From Pomphorhynchus laevis (Eukaryota; Acanthocephala; Palaeacanthocephala; Echinorhynchida; Pomphorhynchidae): DNA of 64,000 bases. The DNA lies in NCBI GenBank assembly GCA_012934845.2, contig WNNJ02000219.1:110755-174754 (forward strand), given 5' to 3'. Of this stretch, positions 11,177-21,156 are shown piece by piece. The stretch's first letter is position 1, and each line of letters begins with the position of its first letter. Below the pieces are notes generated by a model. That model was not told the origin of the DNA, ran no database searches, and saw nothing but the letters and a program-made list of their open reading frames with translations. The position numbers and the translations under genes are program-made.

Positions 11177-12178
11177 TTATATAAATAAATATTTATATTT
11201 ATTTGATGGTTTAATTTTTGTTAGATAGGCGTTATAATTATTATAACATATATATGTATATCTTTTTCCGAATATAAGATTAATTAATTTTACTAACGCT
11301 TCTTTAATATCTACTAAATCTAGATTTGTATAAAGCGTACTAAAATCGTATGTATTTATATTTTGAAAATTTATTCCTTTTGTCTGTTCTAAAAATTCTT
11401 TTGTAGAATTAATACTGAAATAGTGTTTTATACCAGTATTAATTTCGATTACCTTGCAATATTTTTTAAAATGTGCTTTAATTACTTTAAGTATTTTATT
11501 CATATAGACAGAAAGTGGTTTTAATGTACATTTAAACGCACTACATATGAACCTAGGTTTTATTGGATTTTTATGTAATTTTGGATTCCAATATAATATA
11601 GGTATAGTTTTATTATCTAATTCAACCTTTATACCCTTTTTATCCATTATAGAACAGTGACTTGTAATAATTGTTTCTAAACTCAACTCACTACGTTCAT
11701 ATGTTGGATTTACATTTAAATCATTAGAATTAACCTCTTTCATTAGTATATCATAATAAAGCTTTTTGCATATGAAGACAAAGTTATTACTAGCTTTATC
11801 AATAGTTGTTATTATATAGTTATCCTTTAATTTAGTAAGTTCTTTATACATATCTTTATTAATTTTATCTTTTCTTTTATAATTGTTTGTTATTTTCATT
11901 TTATTTTTAATTTTATCAAATATATAATCTTTCCAAATGTTTATCTTAGATATATTCGAGCTTTCACTATTAATCAGCTTACTAAAGTAATCATTTAAGT
12001 TATTATATAACGAACTGTATATTTTATTTTTGTCGTTGTTGTTATTTAATCTATATTTATACCCTTTCGATAGCAGCTTTCTTAATTCACAATTTTCAAT
12101 TAATTCTAGATTATGGGTACATATATGTTCATTTATTTTATCAAAACTAAGACTTTTACAATTGCATTCTGTTTCCAT
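11177..12178 (-). pseudogene. PLE reverse transcriptase, N-terminal RT half
   Basis: The 333-codon frame starts with a Cys-x-Cys module (C5, C7, H18, H22; HICTHNLELIE) and runs into the RT. An RT2-type stretch TTIDKASNNFVFICKK carries the DK motif. RFICSAFKCTLKPLSVYMNK corresponds to the conserved (P)RFI-x-(K)CTxKPLS block of PLEs, and TYDFSTLYTNLDLVDIKEAL is the A motif with the catalytic Asp. The frame ends before the B and catalytic-loop motifs, so this is a partial gene of a broken element. The protein would copy element RNA at a nicked target. Confidence 0.7.
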
Positions 12179-12179
12179 T

Positions 12180-12400
12180 ATGTTTCTAATATTATCGTTA
12201 CATATTGATTTTAATTCTAGATTATGAGGGCATAATTCATGTTCATTTATTTTATCAAAATAAGGACTTATTCAATTGCATTCTATTTTAAATTACATAA
12301 AATTATAAATATTTTAAAAGTTTATACCTTATTCTAAGAATATATTCTTACCGAAATAAGAATTTTAGTCATTTTTTAAGGAGAGCATATTATTAATATT
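12180..12400 (-). repeat. Duplicated PLE segment between two PLE frames
   Basis: The minus-strand stretch 12180-12300 repeats the Cys module in decayed form (SLxFDKINEH, then PHNLEL), and 12310-12370 resembles 12595-12640. The module therefore occurs three times between 12060 and 12510. This points to overlapping or tandem PLE copies, or to repeated template switching when this copy was made. Confidence 0.55.
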
Positions 12401-13106
12401 ATTTTGATAACATTTTCCTTAATTCATTGTTTTCAATTAATTCTAGATTATGAGTGCATATATGTTCATTTATTTTATCAAAATTAAGACTTTTGCAATC
12501 GCATCCAGTTTCTATGATGTTTCTAATATTATCGTTAAATATAGATTTCAATTCTTTATTATAATTACAAATTTTTCGTCCTAATGATGGTAGGAGTTTA
12601 TACCTTATTTTAGGAATATATTTACTTAAATCTGACCCTATTATTTCTTTACTTTTAGAATTATTTAAAAGTCCGGCTATATTTATGTTATCTATACATT
12701 TATTAATGAAGTTTATGGTTAATGTATATTTTCTATTGTTATTATTTACATTTATTGTATGATTATAGTATTTTGTATTACAATAACTGTCTATTATACA
12801 ACTTAGCCTATCATAGTCGTTAATTAATTTTTGATTTATTGAACATATGATATCTTTAGAAAAACTTCTTATATTTACATAAAGATCTTTTAGCTTATTA
12901 TCTCTTAAAAGTTGTTTTAACATTTCTAATTGTTCATTTATATACATATCTTTTTTAATATTTTTAACTCTATTTTTCCTATTCCTTTTATCACCATGAC
13001 TTCTTGGTTTGCGTTTAACCGGATTATTATAATGTAGTTGTTTCTTATGTACTATACTACTTCTGCCAATTCCTTGTACCACGTCATTCAATCCTAATGG
13101 GTACAT
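12399..13106 (-). pseudogene. PLE protein, linker and Cys/His module
   Basis: The 235-codon frame begins MYPLGLNDVVQGIG, which matches the sequence that follows the GIY-YIG endonuclease in N-terminal-endonuclease PLEs. It continues through a basic linker (KRKPRSHGDKRNRKNR, about residues 32-47) and a region containing YIPKIRYKLLPSLGRK, and ends in the Cys module GCDCKSLNFDKINEHICTH. Its end overlaps in content with the start of 11177-12178, so the two frames are not simply consecutive parts of one gene. The copy is broken. Confidence 0.65.
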
Positions 13107-13438
13107 GGAATTAAGCGTTTTAATTCTCTTTCTAATAGTTTTTGATTTGATATTGACTTATTTTCTTCAATATTATGTTCTAAAATAAATAATTTACTGT
13201 TCTCATGTCCTATTAAAATGAATCATATTTGTGATATGTCCTATAGCATGAACAAAGGATTAATCATGAAAATTATCGTATATATTTATGACATTGAATC
13301 CTATTTTATGCTTCTATCTTACATATCACACGCATATTACATGTACATATGTATATTTGAGGTGTAACAACAAACTTATATTTTATAAGTTAGTTTTACT
13401 AATTCATGAAGGACTCTACTGTAAATCAGAACATTCAG

Positions 13439-13906
13439 CTATCTATATTCTAAATCGCTATTGATTTCAATTGATGAGTGAATGCGCAGCAGTTTTAATT
13501 CTTTGTCGACATTTTCTATTGATTTTGATTCTTTGAACATCATCTGTAGATCCTTCAGTTCTTTTCCTGTAAGAAACGCAAACTTTGGCGGATCAGTACT
13601 TTCGTCAACAATACACAGAAGCCGCCTTATATTCATATTTGTGTCTTGTTCGCGTATTAGCATAGAATCAGCTTTACCAAGATTCATGAACATGCTCTGG
13701 CAAGTTGTAACATCACGGTTTTTGTCGTTAAATAGATATTGTTTATCAATTAGCTCAATGTCAACGTGATAATTAGATGCATTAACCAGCACACGATCAG
13801 GACGGAACCGTTTCTTTTTTCCGTAATATATTGAATCACATAATAGGGAACTTGTTCGTATATAACGACGAGGCATGAATAAAATGAATCTTCCGACCCC
13901 CGCCAT
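13439..13906 (-). CDS. Hypothetical protein, 155 aa, unrecognised
   Basis: This frame has more ordinary base composition than its surroundings. It starts MAGVGRFILFMPRRYIRTSS and contains VLVNASNYHVDIELIDKQYLF and LCIVDESTDPPKFAFLTGKE. The basic, hydroxylated N-terminus could be a mitochondrial presequence, and the charged C-terminal third (KELKDLQMMFKESKSIENVD) may be helical. No catalytic or zinc motif is visible. TATA-rich sequence lies directly upstream (13908-13945). It lies just beyond the PLE's 5' end and shares no motif with it. A single-exon host gene, the end of a multi-exon gene, or the gene of an unknown element all remain possible. Confidence 0.4.
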   Translation of the reverse strand: MAGVGRFILFMPRRYIRTSSLLCDSIYYGKKKRFRPDRVLVNASNYHVDIELIDKQYLFNDKNRDVTTCQSMFMNLGKADSMLIREQDTNMNIRRLLCIVDESTDPPKFAFLTGKELKDLQMMFKESKSIENVDKELKLLRIHSSIEINSDLEYR

Positions 13907-14099
13907 AATTATATAATAACCAAATTATATAACCTCTAGAAAATAATAATTTTTGCAAGCAATTGTCTTACTAATAAAATTTTGTGTATTTCTTGATCAA
14001 GTGCCATTTTATAATGTTATATTAATATTATAATTTATATAAATTATTAGTAATATAAATTATTTTTAATATATAAATTATAAATATAAATTATTATTA

Positions 14100-14400
14100 A
14101 ATTGCACACGTGCTGTCCTGTGAAGACACTGCTTACGCAATTCATACCAGATGTAAAGCTGGTCACCGGTGGAGGAGCGCACGCTAAGTGAATTTTCCTT
14201 TCAGAGGTTTACTGAGGATTAAGTACAGTAAAAGTTGTGTAGCTGCAAGGTCACACTGATGAGATTACCCTGTAGTGATGAGTAGACTAAGGTCGAAACG
14301 CCTCATTGAGAGCTAGGCGTCTGTAGTAGGCGCATTCCGAGTTAAGCTTCCCGACAATGGTTGTAGAAAGGCATGAAGGTTTACACTCTCCTTATCGTGT
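14100..14400 (+). other. GC-richer island around the ribozyme candidate
   Basis: About 300 bp stand out from the AT-rich flanks and have no long frame. They hold the hammerhead candidate at 14253-14324 and several short pairing possibilities. The sharp composition step suggests an inserted non-coding element. I could not find its ends or a second copy in the window. Confidence 0.4.
14253..14324 (+). ncRNA. Candidate hammerhead ribozyme
   Basis: The conserved core is present and correctly ordered: CTGATGA at 14256-14262 and GAAA at 14295-14298. Helix III is a perfect 6 bp (ACGCCT at 14298-14303 with AGGCGT at 14315-14320), followed by C at 14321. This gives the preferred GTC cleavage site. 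G14263 and C14294 can form the closing pair of helix II. Helix I begins with three pairs (ACA 14253-14255 with TGT 14322-14324). The weak point is helix II: beyond GA/TC and CC/GG it has unpaired bases and a long loop. Such ribozymes occur in satellites, PLEs and retrozymes of animals. Confidence 0.6.
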
Positions 14401-14871
14401 TAATTAAAAAAGTTGTATTGAAAGTCTTTCTTATTATTATGATCAACTATTTATTATTATTATAATCAACTAAAATATCAGCCGTCAATTCTTTATGGAA
14501 ATTTAAAATTTTTTACTATTTTAATAATTATAATTTATTTCTTCAGCAACCGTTATTAATCACAAGAAACCTTTTTAGAAATAAAAATGCTATTATGAGA
14601 TAAATCTAAAATCATAAAAAATTTTTGCCAACATTCCCACAAACTGCACTACACCCCTTTCTTGATATGAACTTCTCGGTTACACGTCGATTTAAATGAA
14701 GGCTAATATGTTACCTGACCTGCCGGATGTTAAGCACTTCGTATTTTTACACCCTAATTTCGTCTCGATAAATTCTAAAATCAAAGTTGCAAAATTGTTT
14801 AGACATTTTTTAACTAGAACAATATCATAACATTTTAAATAGTTGATAATGATCCATCATTAATAAAGAAT

Positions 14872-15077
14872 TATTGGAGCTGGATCAAAGAAAAGAGGAT
14901 TTTTTTTATATTTTTAATGATATTTCGCTAACCTCTGTTAGCATCTTCATAAAATTACAGAAAATTTTGTAATCTTCAGAAAATTTTCTGTAATTTTCTG
15001 AAGATGCTAACAGAAGTTAGCGAAATATCATGAAAAAATTTAAAAAAAATCCTCTTTTCTTTGATCCAGCTCCAATA
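14872..15077. repeat. 206-bp palindrome with hammerhead-like hairpin
   Basis: The outer arms are near-perfect (attggagctggatcaaagaa and its complement, extended by aagagg). The inner arms contain tgatatttcgctaac...gttagcatcttca and its inverse. Read on +, 14998-15028 gives CTGAAGA, a TGCTAAC/GTTAGC stem, then GAAATATC. This resembles a minimal hammerhead (CTGANGA - stem - GAA - AT/AT - C) with one extra base. The same hairpin type occurs in the palindrome at 57371-57531. It is probably a non-autonomous fold-back element. Confidence 0.65.
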
Positions 15078-15334
15078 ACATCTAAACAATTGACAAACTT
15101 AGAGAGATAAAATTATACACTTACTGATCAATGAAACTATATATTGATCACGAACATAAATATTGAACGAGATATATGCAAATATCACTCGATCACAAAA
15201 AGGAAAATATCCAGTGATATACGTTAGAACTATAACATATGGGAACAGATGACCAACTCATCTAGTTTACACACGATCTTCTGAATGAGGTCATAAATAT
15301 AGGGTTTAACATAGTTAGGCATACGAATATATAC

Positions 15335-15410
15335 GCAGTGAGTATATAGAGACGTAGTGAGTCTATATAAAGACTCACTGTGTCTATATAAAGACGCAGT
15401 GAGTATCACA
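15335..15410. repeat. Short tandem/inverted repeat array
   Basis: Three degenerate units of a tctatataaagac...cagtgag type follow each other, each able to form a small hairpin (gagtc tatataaa gactc). They lie in the overlapping 67-codon minus frame, which I do not regard as a gene. Confidence 0.5.
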
Positions 15411-15547
15411 TAACATGTAAACATTTTCGCCAATGTCTCGACATTGCAATTTTTGATTTATCATGTTTAATCTTTAATATTTAATAATTAAATTTAAATA
15501 ATAAAGGAAAGAAGAAACAAGGAAGAAAAAAAGATTTATAGATTCAT

Positions 15548-17405
15548 ATATACGTAGCAAATGCGTTCCGGCGCACGTTTACATGATCACAAGAACAAAA
15601 AATAAAAATCTAAATCATGTGTTGAGGAGGTGGGTACGGAGGAGGCATTTGAATATAATAAAGGAGAGAGCGGGCGGAAGTAGAGTTGGGCAAGGACGAG
15701 GAAGGATCGGAGACCGTAGTTGTTAGACTAATTGGGAACGTAGAGTGAGAGGGAATTACGGAAACGCAGTAATAGAAAGAGGTGGGACGAGTGTCGTCTA
15801 AGAAAGAAAGGTTGATGAACGATGGAAAGCCGACAGCGGTAAGACGAAAAGTTACGAGAAGGCGGAGTTGCATGCGGATGTGAATGAGGCCAGAAGAGTT
15901 GAACAAGATATGTGGATGTGTTGTCAAAGCGACGAAGTCGTAGGAGCACTTGAATGGCGGAGTTGATGATGTGTTGTAGGGGTAGGATGATGAATTTCGG
16001 AGAATTGGTGAAGCGGCTGAGGCAGTTATCGATTTTAGGGAAAATAAGAGACATACAGGAATGGAAGTCGATAAGGGGGCGGATACGGCGGATGTCTCGA
16101 AGAATCAAGTTAGACGAGCAGACCTTGTCGAGGACGAAGTGTTTAAGGGAAATGTGGTCATTAAAATGGAATCCTAAGAAAGTGAGATTGTGGACAACGA
16201 GTATGATTGATGAGGCAAAATATACAGGGGGAGGAGATATGTTAGGTTGACGAGTGAAGATCTACATTATTTTAGACTTTTCTGGGTGTAGAACGAGATG
16301 AAGATGGGAAATACGTTTGTAGATAGAAGAAAGACAGTTGGAGGCAGAAACTGCGATATCGTGTATGCGATGGGGTGTGCATGAACATAGATGAGGATAT
16401 AGTAGACGTATTACATGACATTAATGAGTAAGGTTTGATAAATGGAGATAGATCAGCAAGTAGAAGAGATAAAATCATGGGTCCTAGGACTGAACCTTAT
16501 GGGACCCCACAGAAAATAAGGATGGGATGAGAGGATGATGAATTTGAACAGACTCGAAAAGAACGGTCGGATAGATATGAATCAAACCATGCTATGGAGG
16601 AGAAAGAAAAACCGTAATCATAACGAAGGCGAGGAGGATGGAGTGGTCGACGATGAAAAAAGCCGGAGGAGAGGTCGAGGGAGATGAGAACACTATAGAG
16701 AGCCTTGTAACGATAAATGAGTAGGTCGTTGTGAACTTTCATGCATGCGATTTCTGTAGAGTGATTAGATCGTAAAGAATATTGGAAAGGAGGGTACAGA
16801 TTGGATGAAGAGAGATAAATGTTGATTTGTATTAAGATAAGGCTCCTAAAGAGCTTGGAAAGAATAAGAAGTGAAATAGGGCGATAGCTAAAACGAACTA
16901 AGGGTTAAGCGATTGTTTCTTAAGGACAGAATGAACGATGGCGGATTTCCAGTGTGAAGGAAAGATACTTCTGCGGATGGACGAGTTAAACAAGGTGGTG
17001 ATTAAAGGGGATATCGCTGAGCATATGGATTTAAGTATGGGGCAGGTAGGGATCGGCAGGTGATGTTTTGTTGAGCAAGGACATGGGAACAAATGAGACT
17101 TCAACAGGTGAAACAGAGAGAAGATGAAAGAGTTCCGTGAGGATGAGGTGAGGCGAGTTGCGGTGAAATGAAATGGAGACGGGGTTGTGAGAGAGTAACG
17201 TGGATACTTTGGTTTAAAGAAATGACGAATAATCATTGGGATTGATGTTGCAAGACGAAGAGGAGCGAGAAAGGATTAAGTTAAAAGTATGCCAGAGACA
17301 TATAGTTAAATGAAGTGATGATTTTATGCTGCCAGGAGTTGCATTAGTTAAGGAGAATACTTTTTGTACAGTTCGGTAGCAAGTATCTACCTTACTAGCA
17401 CACAA
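15548..17405 (-). mobile_element. Family A LINE, subfamily a, degraded 5'-truncated copy
   Basis: Minus-strand frames decode the ORF2 RT and C-terminal region in pieces: VRPLL-type finger remnants near 16900-17230, SVLISLDLSSGF (A motif) near 16690, and the C-terminal SPKFIILPLQHIIN block near 15970-16020. The 3' end is at about 15548, with the family's ...GTAAACGTGC...CGCATTTG ending. The copy is 5'-truncated inside the linker near 17405 and carries many frameshifts and stops. It is clearly older than the copy at 19128-23300. Confidence 0.8.
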
Positions 17406-17589
17406 TTGAAGTCAATAGGCAATAATCAAATGAAATTAATACCTTAAATTTTAACTTTAATCTTACCAAACGTAAAAGAATACTTATAAATTCTAATTCT
17501 TATAGATTCTGAATTCTTGACAAAAACAATGATGAGTATAAACTTACATCTAATTAGTAATGTTGTTTGTAATTAAGCACTTAAATCAT

Positions 17590-19127
17590 CAGGATCCATT
17601 TGTCCTGATCTTCTTTCCATATGAGGATTCTTTCTTATGTTGTTAGGGTTCCATTATTTTGGATATTTGTACTTCAGTATATTTCGGTCAATTACCAGAT
17701 ATGTGGAAACGCTCTATCGTGAGCCCATTACTTAAAAAAGGGAATTATTATAACATATAAGACTATAGATAAATATATGTTATATCGAAAATTATCGACC
17801 TGTCAGTTTAAAATGTCAGTTCACATCATTGTCAGTTTAACTTCGGTATCTTGTCGAGTATTGGAGATAATCTTTTGTTTGTTTAATGGAGATAAAGCTT
17901 AAAGGATATTATCCTTTGTCCGTAATAACTCATAAGTTATTATTCTCTAATCAGTAAGGTTTTCGTAAAGATCACTCAACTGTCACAAATCTTTTGATTG
18001 CCCAGGAAGATTGAGATTATTTCATGGACAAATAGTTTAAGGTTTAAGTCATATTTTTTGACTTCTCAAAAGCGTTTGAACTACTTTGCAACGATATCTA
18101 AATTAATAAAATGAGAGCACTAAATATTAATCCTCTAATTGTACGTTAGGTTTATGAATTTATTTCCAACCGATCTTATCAAGTGTATATAAATGGTACT
18201 CTTTCACATCATTTTCCGGTTCATGCTGGTGTCCCACAAGGTTCGAAATTATGACCATTACTTTTCTGCATGTTTATGATCTACCAGGAGTCCTAAATTC
18301 GATGAGCTTAAAATTTGGCGAGCAATTCAGATCGATCTATGAAAATTCATCTAATGGTTTATCAATAAAAGTGTCTAAGTGCACTTGTATGTGTATACAA
18401 GTTCGTAATCAAGATCCGAAGTATTTTCTAAATGATTATTCTATTGAATCAGTTTCACGTGTTAAGGGTATCGGTATATGGATAACTAACGATTTATCCA
18501 CCACCGAACTTTCAATTTCTTGAATTTAAGGTCTTCCAAAAAGCCTGTAAGCATATTTGTTCTTAGCCATTTGCTATTTGCCTCACCATGTACGCATCCG
18601 AAGACCATAGTGAAGGCAAATCAAGTTGAAAAAGTGCTGCGTCGGGCAACAAAGCTTGTATATTCATTGAAACGACAACCGTACGATGATAGGCTTCGAG
18701 CTCTAAACATGCATTCGGTAAGCAATCTTCAGGGCAAGTGATATGTGCCTAGTCTGGAAAATACTGCATAATAAACAGCACGTTTAGGAGTCTTGATTGG
18801 TTTTCGCCCCCTTGCAATTTGCGGGGGCATTCCTATTGTCTCTACCACCGCAGAATCGTACGCTACAAAACAGTTCAATTTGTTCAACGTTGTAAAGTTA
18901 TGGAAGCTCAGAGCGAGCAGATTGTCAGCTTACCACCAGTCAAGTTATTTAAACGTCACTTCCTACAAAGTTCACAGTAAATTTTTTTCTTTTTCTCTAT
19001 TTTAGATGTGTGCGACTTTGATCAGTGCTCGTGATGTTGCCTATATTAATAAAAATATTCGTTACGATAGTTCAATATGTTCAAGTGACCACATTACTCT
19101 AGATTTATTAATTAAGATTGATTTTAA
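17590..19127 (+). mobile_element. Jockey/CR1-group LINE fragment (family B)
   Basis: Translation across frames shows, in order: LPDMWKRSIVSPLLKK (17690-17740), FFDFSKAFELL (A motif, about 18055), HAGVPQGSKL (B motif, about 18225), VLRRATKLVYSLKRQPYDDR (18630-18690), and a C-terminal RGHSY...KLFKRHFLQ block up to 18980. The catalytic YADD region is deleted or unreadable. This is a different family from its neighbours on both sides. It is 5'-truncated, and the 3' end is taken as the boundary with the next element near 19127. Confidence 0.7.
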
Positions 19128-19207
19128 TGTAAAAAAAGGATTTATTTTAACGTGGCAAATGCGTGCCAGTGCACGCTTACATGACCACAACAAAACAAAA
19201 CTGTGAA

Positions 19208-20371
19208 TCAGGTGTCGATAAGGTGTGAACGGAGGAGGTGTTTGAATGTGATAAAGGAGGGGGCGCGGCGGACGTCGAGAGGGAGTTGATTCCAGGCGAG
19301 TGAGGCGGCGACGAGGAAGGATCGGAGACCGTAGTTGTTGGAGTAATTAGGAACGTGGAGTAAGAGGGTATGACAGGAACGAAGCGATAGCGAGTTGGGG
19401 CGAATATCGTCTAAGAAAGGAAGGTTGACGAACGATGGGGAGCCGACAGCGATGAGACGAAAGGTAACGAGAAGAAGGCGGAGTTTGATGCGGATGTGGA
19501 TGGTGGGCCAGGAGAGTTGGGCAAAATATGTGGATGTGTGGTCGAAGCGACGGAGACGAAAGAGCACTCGAACGGCGGTGTTGATTATTCGTTGTAGGGG
19601 TAGGATTATGGATTTTGGAGAATTGGCGAAAAGGCTAAGGCAGTAATCGATTTTAGGGAAAAGAAGCGATGAAAGAAGAGACATACAAGAACGGAAGTCG
19701 ATAAGGGGGCGGATACGGCGGATGTCACGAAGAATTAAGTTAGACGAGCGGACCTTGTCACGGACGAAGGGTTTAAGGGAAAGGTGATCATCGAAATGGA
19801 AGCCTAAGAAAGTGAGATTGTGGACTATAGGGATGATCGATGAGGCAAAAGATACAATGGGAGGAGATATGCTTGGTTTACGGGGAAGGATCCACATTAT
19901 TTTGGACTTTTCGGCGTTTAGAACGAGATGGAGATTGGAGAGACGTTTGTAGATAGAAGAAAGACAGTTGGAGGCAGAAATGCCGATATCGTGTATGCGA
20001 TGTGCGGGTGCATGAGCATAGATTAGAATGTCATCGGCGTATTGCATGACGTTAAAGGAGTAAGGTTTGATAAATGGAGAGAGATCGCCAAGCAAAAGAG
20101 AGAAAAGCAGGGGACCTAGGACTGAACCTTGTGGAACCCCGCAAAAAATAGGGATGGGAGGGGAGGATGATGAATTAGAACAGACGCGAAAGGAACGGTC
20201 GGATAGATATGAGGCGAACCAAGCTACGGAGGAGGAAGAAAAGCCGTAATCATAACGAAGGCGAGAAAGGAGGACGAAGTGGTCGACAATGTCGAATGCG
20301 GAGGAGAGGTCGAGGGAGATGAGAACACTATATAGAGCCTTGTCTCGAGAAATGAGTAAGTCGTTGTACAC
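19208..20371 (-). pseudogene. Family A ORF2, RT palm to C-terminus
   Basis: The frame is 387 codons. The A motif is SVLISLDLSSAFDIVDH (about residues 15-31), with the catalytic Asp in SLDLSSAF. The B motif is GVPQGSVLGPLLFSLLLGDL (about 77-96), the C motif MQYADDILIYAH holds both catalytic Asps, and the D/E region has NAEKSKIMWIL and LTFLGFHFDDHLSL. The long C-terminal region includes RRFDHTSTYFAQL and LRSFLVAASLAWNQ, as in CR1/L2 proteins. The stretch is open throughout, but the upstream fingers are in another frame, so the whole ORF2 is broken. The product would reverse-transcribe element RNA at a nicked chromosomal site. Confidence 0.85.
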
Positions 20372-20491
20372 TTTTATGCATGCGATTTCTGTCGAGTGAT
20401 TAGAGCGGAAAGCGGATTGGAAAGGAGGGTACAGATTGGATGAGGAGAGATAAGCGTTGATTTGTATTATGATGAGGCGTTCTAAGAGCTT

Positions 20492-21156
20492 TTAAAGAGT
20501 AGGGAGTAGTGAAATGAGGCGATAGCTAGAAGGAAGGGAGGGGTCGAGCGATTGTTTCTTAAGGAGGGGACGAACGATTGCGGATTTCCAGTGTGAAGGG
20601 AAGATACGACTGCGGATGGACGAGTTAAACAAGGTTGTGAGAAATGGGGATATCGATGAGCATATAGATTTTAATATGTGGGTAGGCAGGGGATCGGCAG
20701 GTGAGGTTTTGTTGGGCAAAAACATGAGGACAGATGATACCTCTGTAGGTGATACAACGAGAAGATGAAAGAGTTCCGGAAGGATGAGAGTAGACTGGGC
20801 AGAGTGGGATAGGATGGAGACCGGGGTGTGAGAGAGCAGCGTGGATACTTTAGTCTGGAGAAATGACGAATAATCATTAGCATTGATGTTGCAAGGCGTA
20901 GAGGAACGAGCCAGGATTGAGTTAAAAGTATGCTAGAGAGTCTTAGAGTTGAATGAAGTGATGATTTTATGCTGCCAGAAGGAGTTGCATTTGGTACGTA
21001 GTAGGTGGAGATGAGACCGGCGAAGAGCAAGATAGGAATCACGGAAAGACGGAGTGATCGAGCGGAAATCGCGTCTGAGAGAGCGGTGATAGACTCGAAA
21101 AGCATGGCGGAGTCGATGCTTTGAGAGTAGGCATTGGATGTCAAACCATGGGGCAC
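20492..21156 (-). pseudogene. Family A ORF2, linker and RT fingers
   Basis: Two overlapping minus frames (20671-21156 and 20492-20725) carry the region between endonuclease and palm. Readable parts are FLPNKTSPADPLPTHILKSI and SAIVRPLLKKQSLDPSLPSS followed by YRLISLLPTL, the fingers motif (consensus Y-R-P-I-S-L). The change of frame between these two pieces, and again into the palm frame, shows at least two frameshifts. Confidence 0.75.

Larger units (their letters stand above)
11030..13250 (-). mobile_element. Penelope-like element, Naiad/Chlamys-like, longest copy
   Basis: This is the longest PLE copy in the window, read right to left. The 5' part near 13085-13250 resembles the tail of a GIY-YIG endonuclease joined to the RT frame: LLERELKRL, then MYPLGLND in the adjacent frame. 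Next come the linker and Cys-x-Cys module, RT fingers and palm, and, near 11100-11150, the block shared with the 3' end of the copy at 4742-4780. The N-terminal endonuclease body is not readable, so the copy is 5'-incomplete as well as decayed. The Naiad/Chlamys assignment rests on the permuted order (endonuclease-like tail before RT), the Cys/His module and the DKA-type RT motif, all recalled from the published description of that clade. Confidence 0.7.

Noticed and set aside
15230-15433. A 67-codon gene on the minus strand
   Set aside because: Most of it is the short tandem/inverted repeat array. There is no other support.
20067-20249. Plus-strand frames of 60 codons at 20067 and 44456 with identical peptides
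   Set aside because: They are antisense shadows of the conserved B-motif region of family A ORF2. The identity simply reflects two similar LINE copies.
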